5,776 nucleotides of DNA, from NCBI GenBank assembly GCA_030622805.1, contig JAUXFR010000101.1:1-5776 (forward strand), read 5' to 3'. Every line of letters begins with the position of its first letter. Positions within the stretch are counted from its first letter, which is position 1. A program made the translations under genes and the position numbers. The stretch comes from Anaerolineae bacterium (GTDB lineage: Bacteria; Chloroflexota; Anaerolineae; Anaerolineales; UBA4823). Positions 5,401 through 5,776 of this stretch are shown in pieces. A model generated the notes under the pieces. That model did not search any database, was not told the origin of the DNA, and was given only the letters and a program-made list of their open reading frames with translations.

Positions 5401-5776
5401 ATGGAAAAAGAGTTAAAAAAACTATCAGGCACACTTCTACCAAGTATAGAACATGAAATTCGGAACGTAGTCGCTCGGGTCCAGACACACGAAACCGAAG
5501 AACTCCATTACATGCTCGCATACCATATGGGCTGGGAAGGTGAGGGAGCAGGAGCGGGTGCGGTTGGTAAACGCATCCGTCCCTTACTGGTCTTGCTGAC
5601 CACCGGCGCAGCAGGAGGGCAATGGGAACATGCGCTTCCGGCTGCGGTTGCTGTTGAGCTTCTGCATAATTTTTCACTTATCCACGATGATATTGAGGAC
5701 CACAGTCCTCTCAGGCGCGGAAGACCAACCTTATGGAAGCAGTGGGGCATCCCTCAGGCAATTAACAGCGGCGATA
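5401..5776 (+). CDS. Trans-polyprenyl diphosphate synthase, N-terminal 125 residues (partial, cut by right edge)
   Basis: Member of the trans-isoprenyl diphosphate synthase family, which condenses IPP onto allylic diphosphates. About 125 of a usual 300-350 residues are visible. The substrate-binding GKRIRP lies at 56-61, and the first Asp-rich motif DDIED, which binds the Mg-diphosphate of the allylic substrate, at 96-100. It is followed by the conserved RRGRPT (105-110) and INSGD. The second Asp-rich motif lies beyond the window. The residue five before the first Asp is Phe91, the fourth is Ser92, and the motif has no two-residue insertion. This resembles archaeal-type (type I) geranylgeranyl diphosphate synthases rather than bacterial farnesyl synthases, so a C20 product is inferred, but a longer-chain enzyme is possible. 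The start is the first ATG after an in-frame stop at 5392-5394. No clear SD is present, so translation is probably coupled to fni, whose stop lies 9 bases upstream. Confidence 0.93.
   Translation, partial: MEKELKKLSGTLLPSIEHEIRNVVARVQTHETEELHYMLAYHMGWEGEGAGAGAVGKRIRPLLVLLTTGAAGGQWEHALPAAVAVELLHNFSLIHDDIEDHSPLRRGRPTLWKQWGIPQAINSGD

Noticed and set aside
4761..5432. Open frame of 223 codons on the minus strand
   Set aside because: It lies wholly antisense to the well-conserved fni gene, has no ribosome binding site or recognisable domain, and its Ser/Pro/Ile-rich composition is typical of a mirror frame.

Overview
The window holds six ordinary housekeeping loci of a bacterium: a partial glutaminyl-tRNA synthetase gene, a tRNA-Gln, the succinyl-CoA synthetase pair sucC-sucD, an acyl carrier protein gene, and the start of an isoprenoid operon (type 2 isopentenyl-diphosphate isomerase plus a polyprenyl synthase cut by the window edge). 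GC content looks intermediate, and no mobile element, CRISPR array, toxin-antitoxin pair or phage gene is visible. GlnRS, a type 2 (FMN-dependent) isomerase and clear TTGACA/TATAAT-type promoters point to a free-living bacterium. My best guess is a Chloroflexota (Anaerolineae-like) genome, but this rests on general protein resemblance and is weak.

Layout. Positions 1-1254 (minus) carry glnS, open at the left edge, with an extended -10 promoter just upstream. Positions 1255-1540 are a divergent intergenic region with the glnS promoter, an 11-bp GC-rich inverted repeat with a long loop, and a textbook promoter for tRNA-Gln(CUG) at 1541-1611. After a 148-base gap with no obvious terminator come sucC (1760-2893) and sucD (2913-3776), 19 bases apart and each with a ribosome binding site. 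A perfect 12-bp hairpin at 3799-3828 separates sucD from the convergent acpP (3885-4139, minus). Between acpP and fni (4140-4356) lies a compact divergent regulatory region: a near-consensus acpP promoter, a perfect -10 box for fni, and several short inverted repeats. fni (4357-5391) starts at TTG, and 9 bases after its stop begins a trans-polyprenyl diphosphate synthase (5401 to the right edge).

How the genes work together. GlnRS and the neighbouring tRNA-Gln are enzyme and cognate substrate, divergently transcribed from one intergenic region. SucCD forms the substrate-level phosphorylation step of the TCA cycle. Fni balances the C5 units IPP and DMAPP, and the following synthase condenses them into a longer prenyl chain. 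Residues before its first Asp-rich motif suggest a C20 geranylgeranyl-type product. AcpP carries acyl chains for fatty acid synthesis and is divergent from the isoprenoid operon.

I found no convincing undescribed system. The most interesting items are the synthetase/cognate-tRNA pairing and the palindrome-rich acpP/fni control region.
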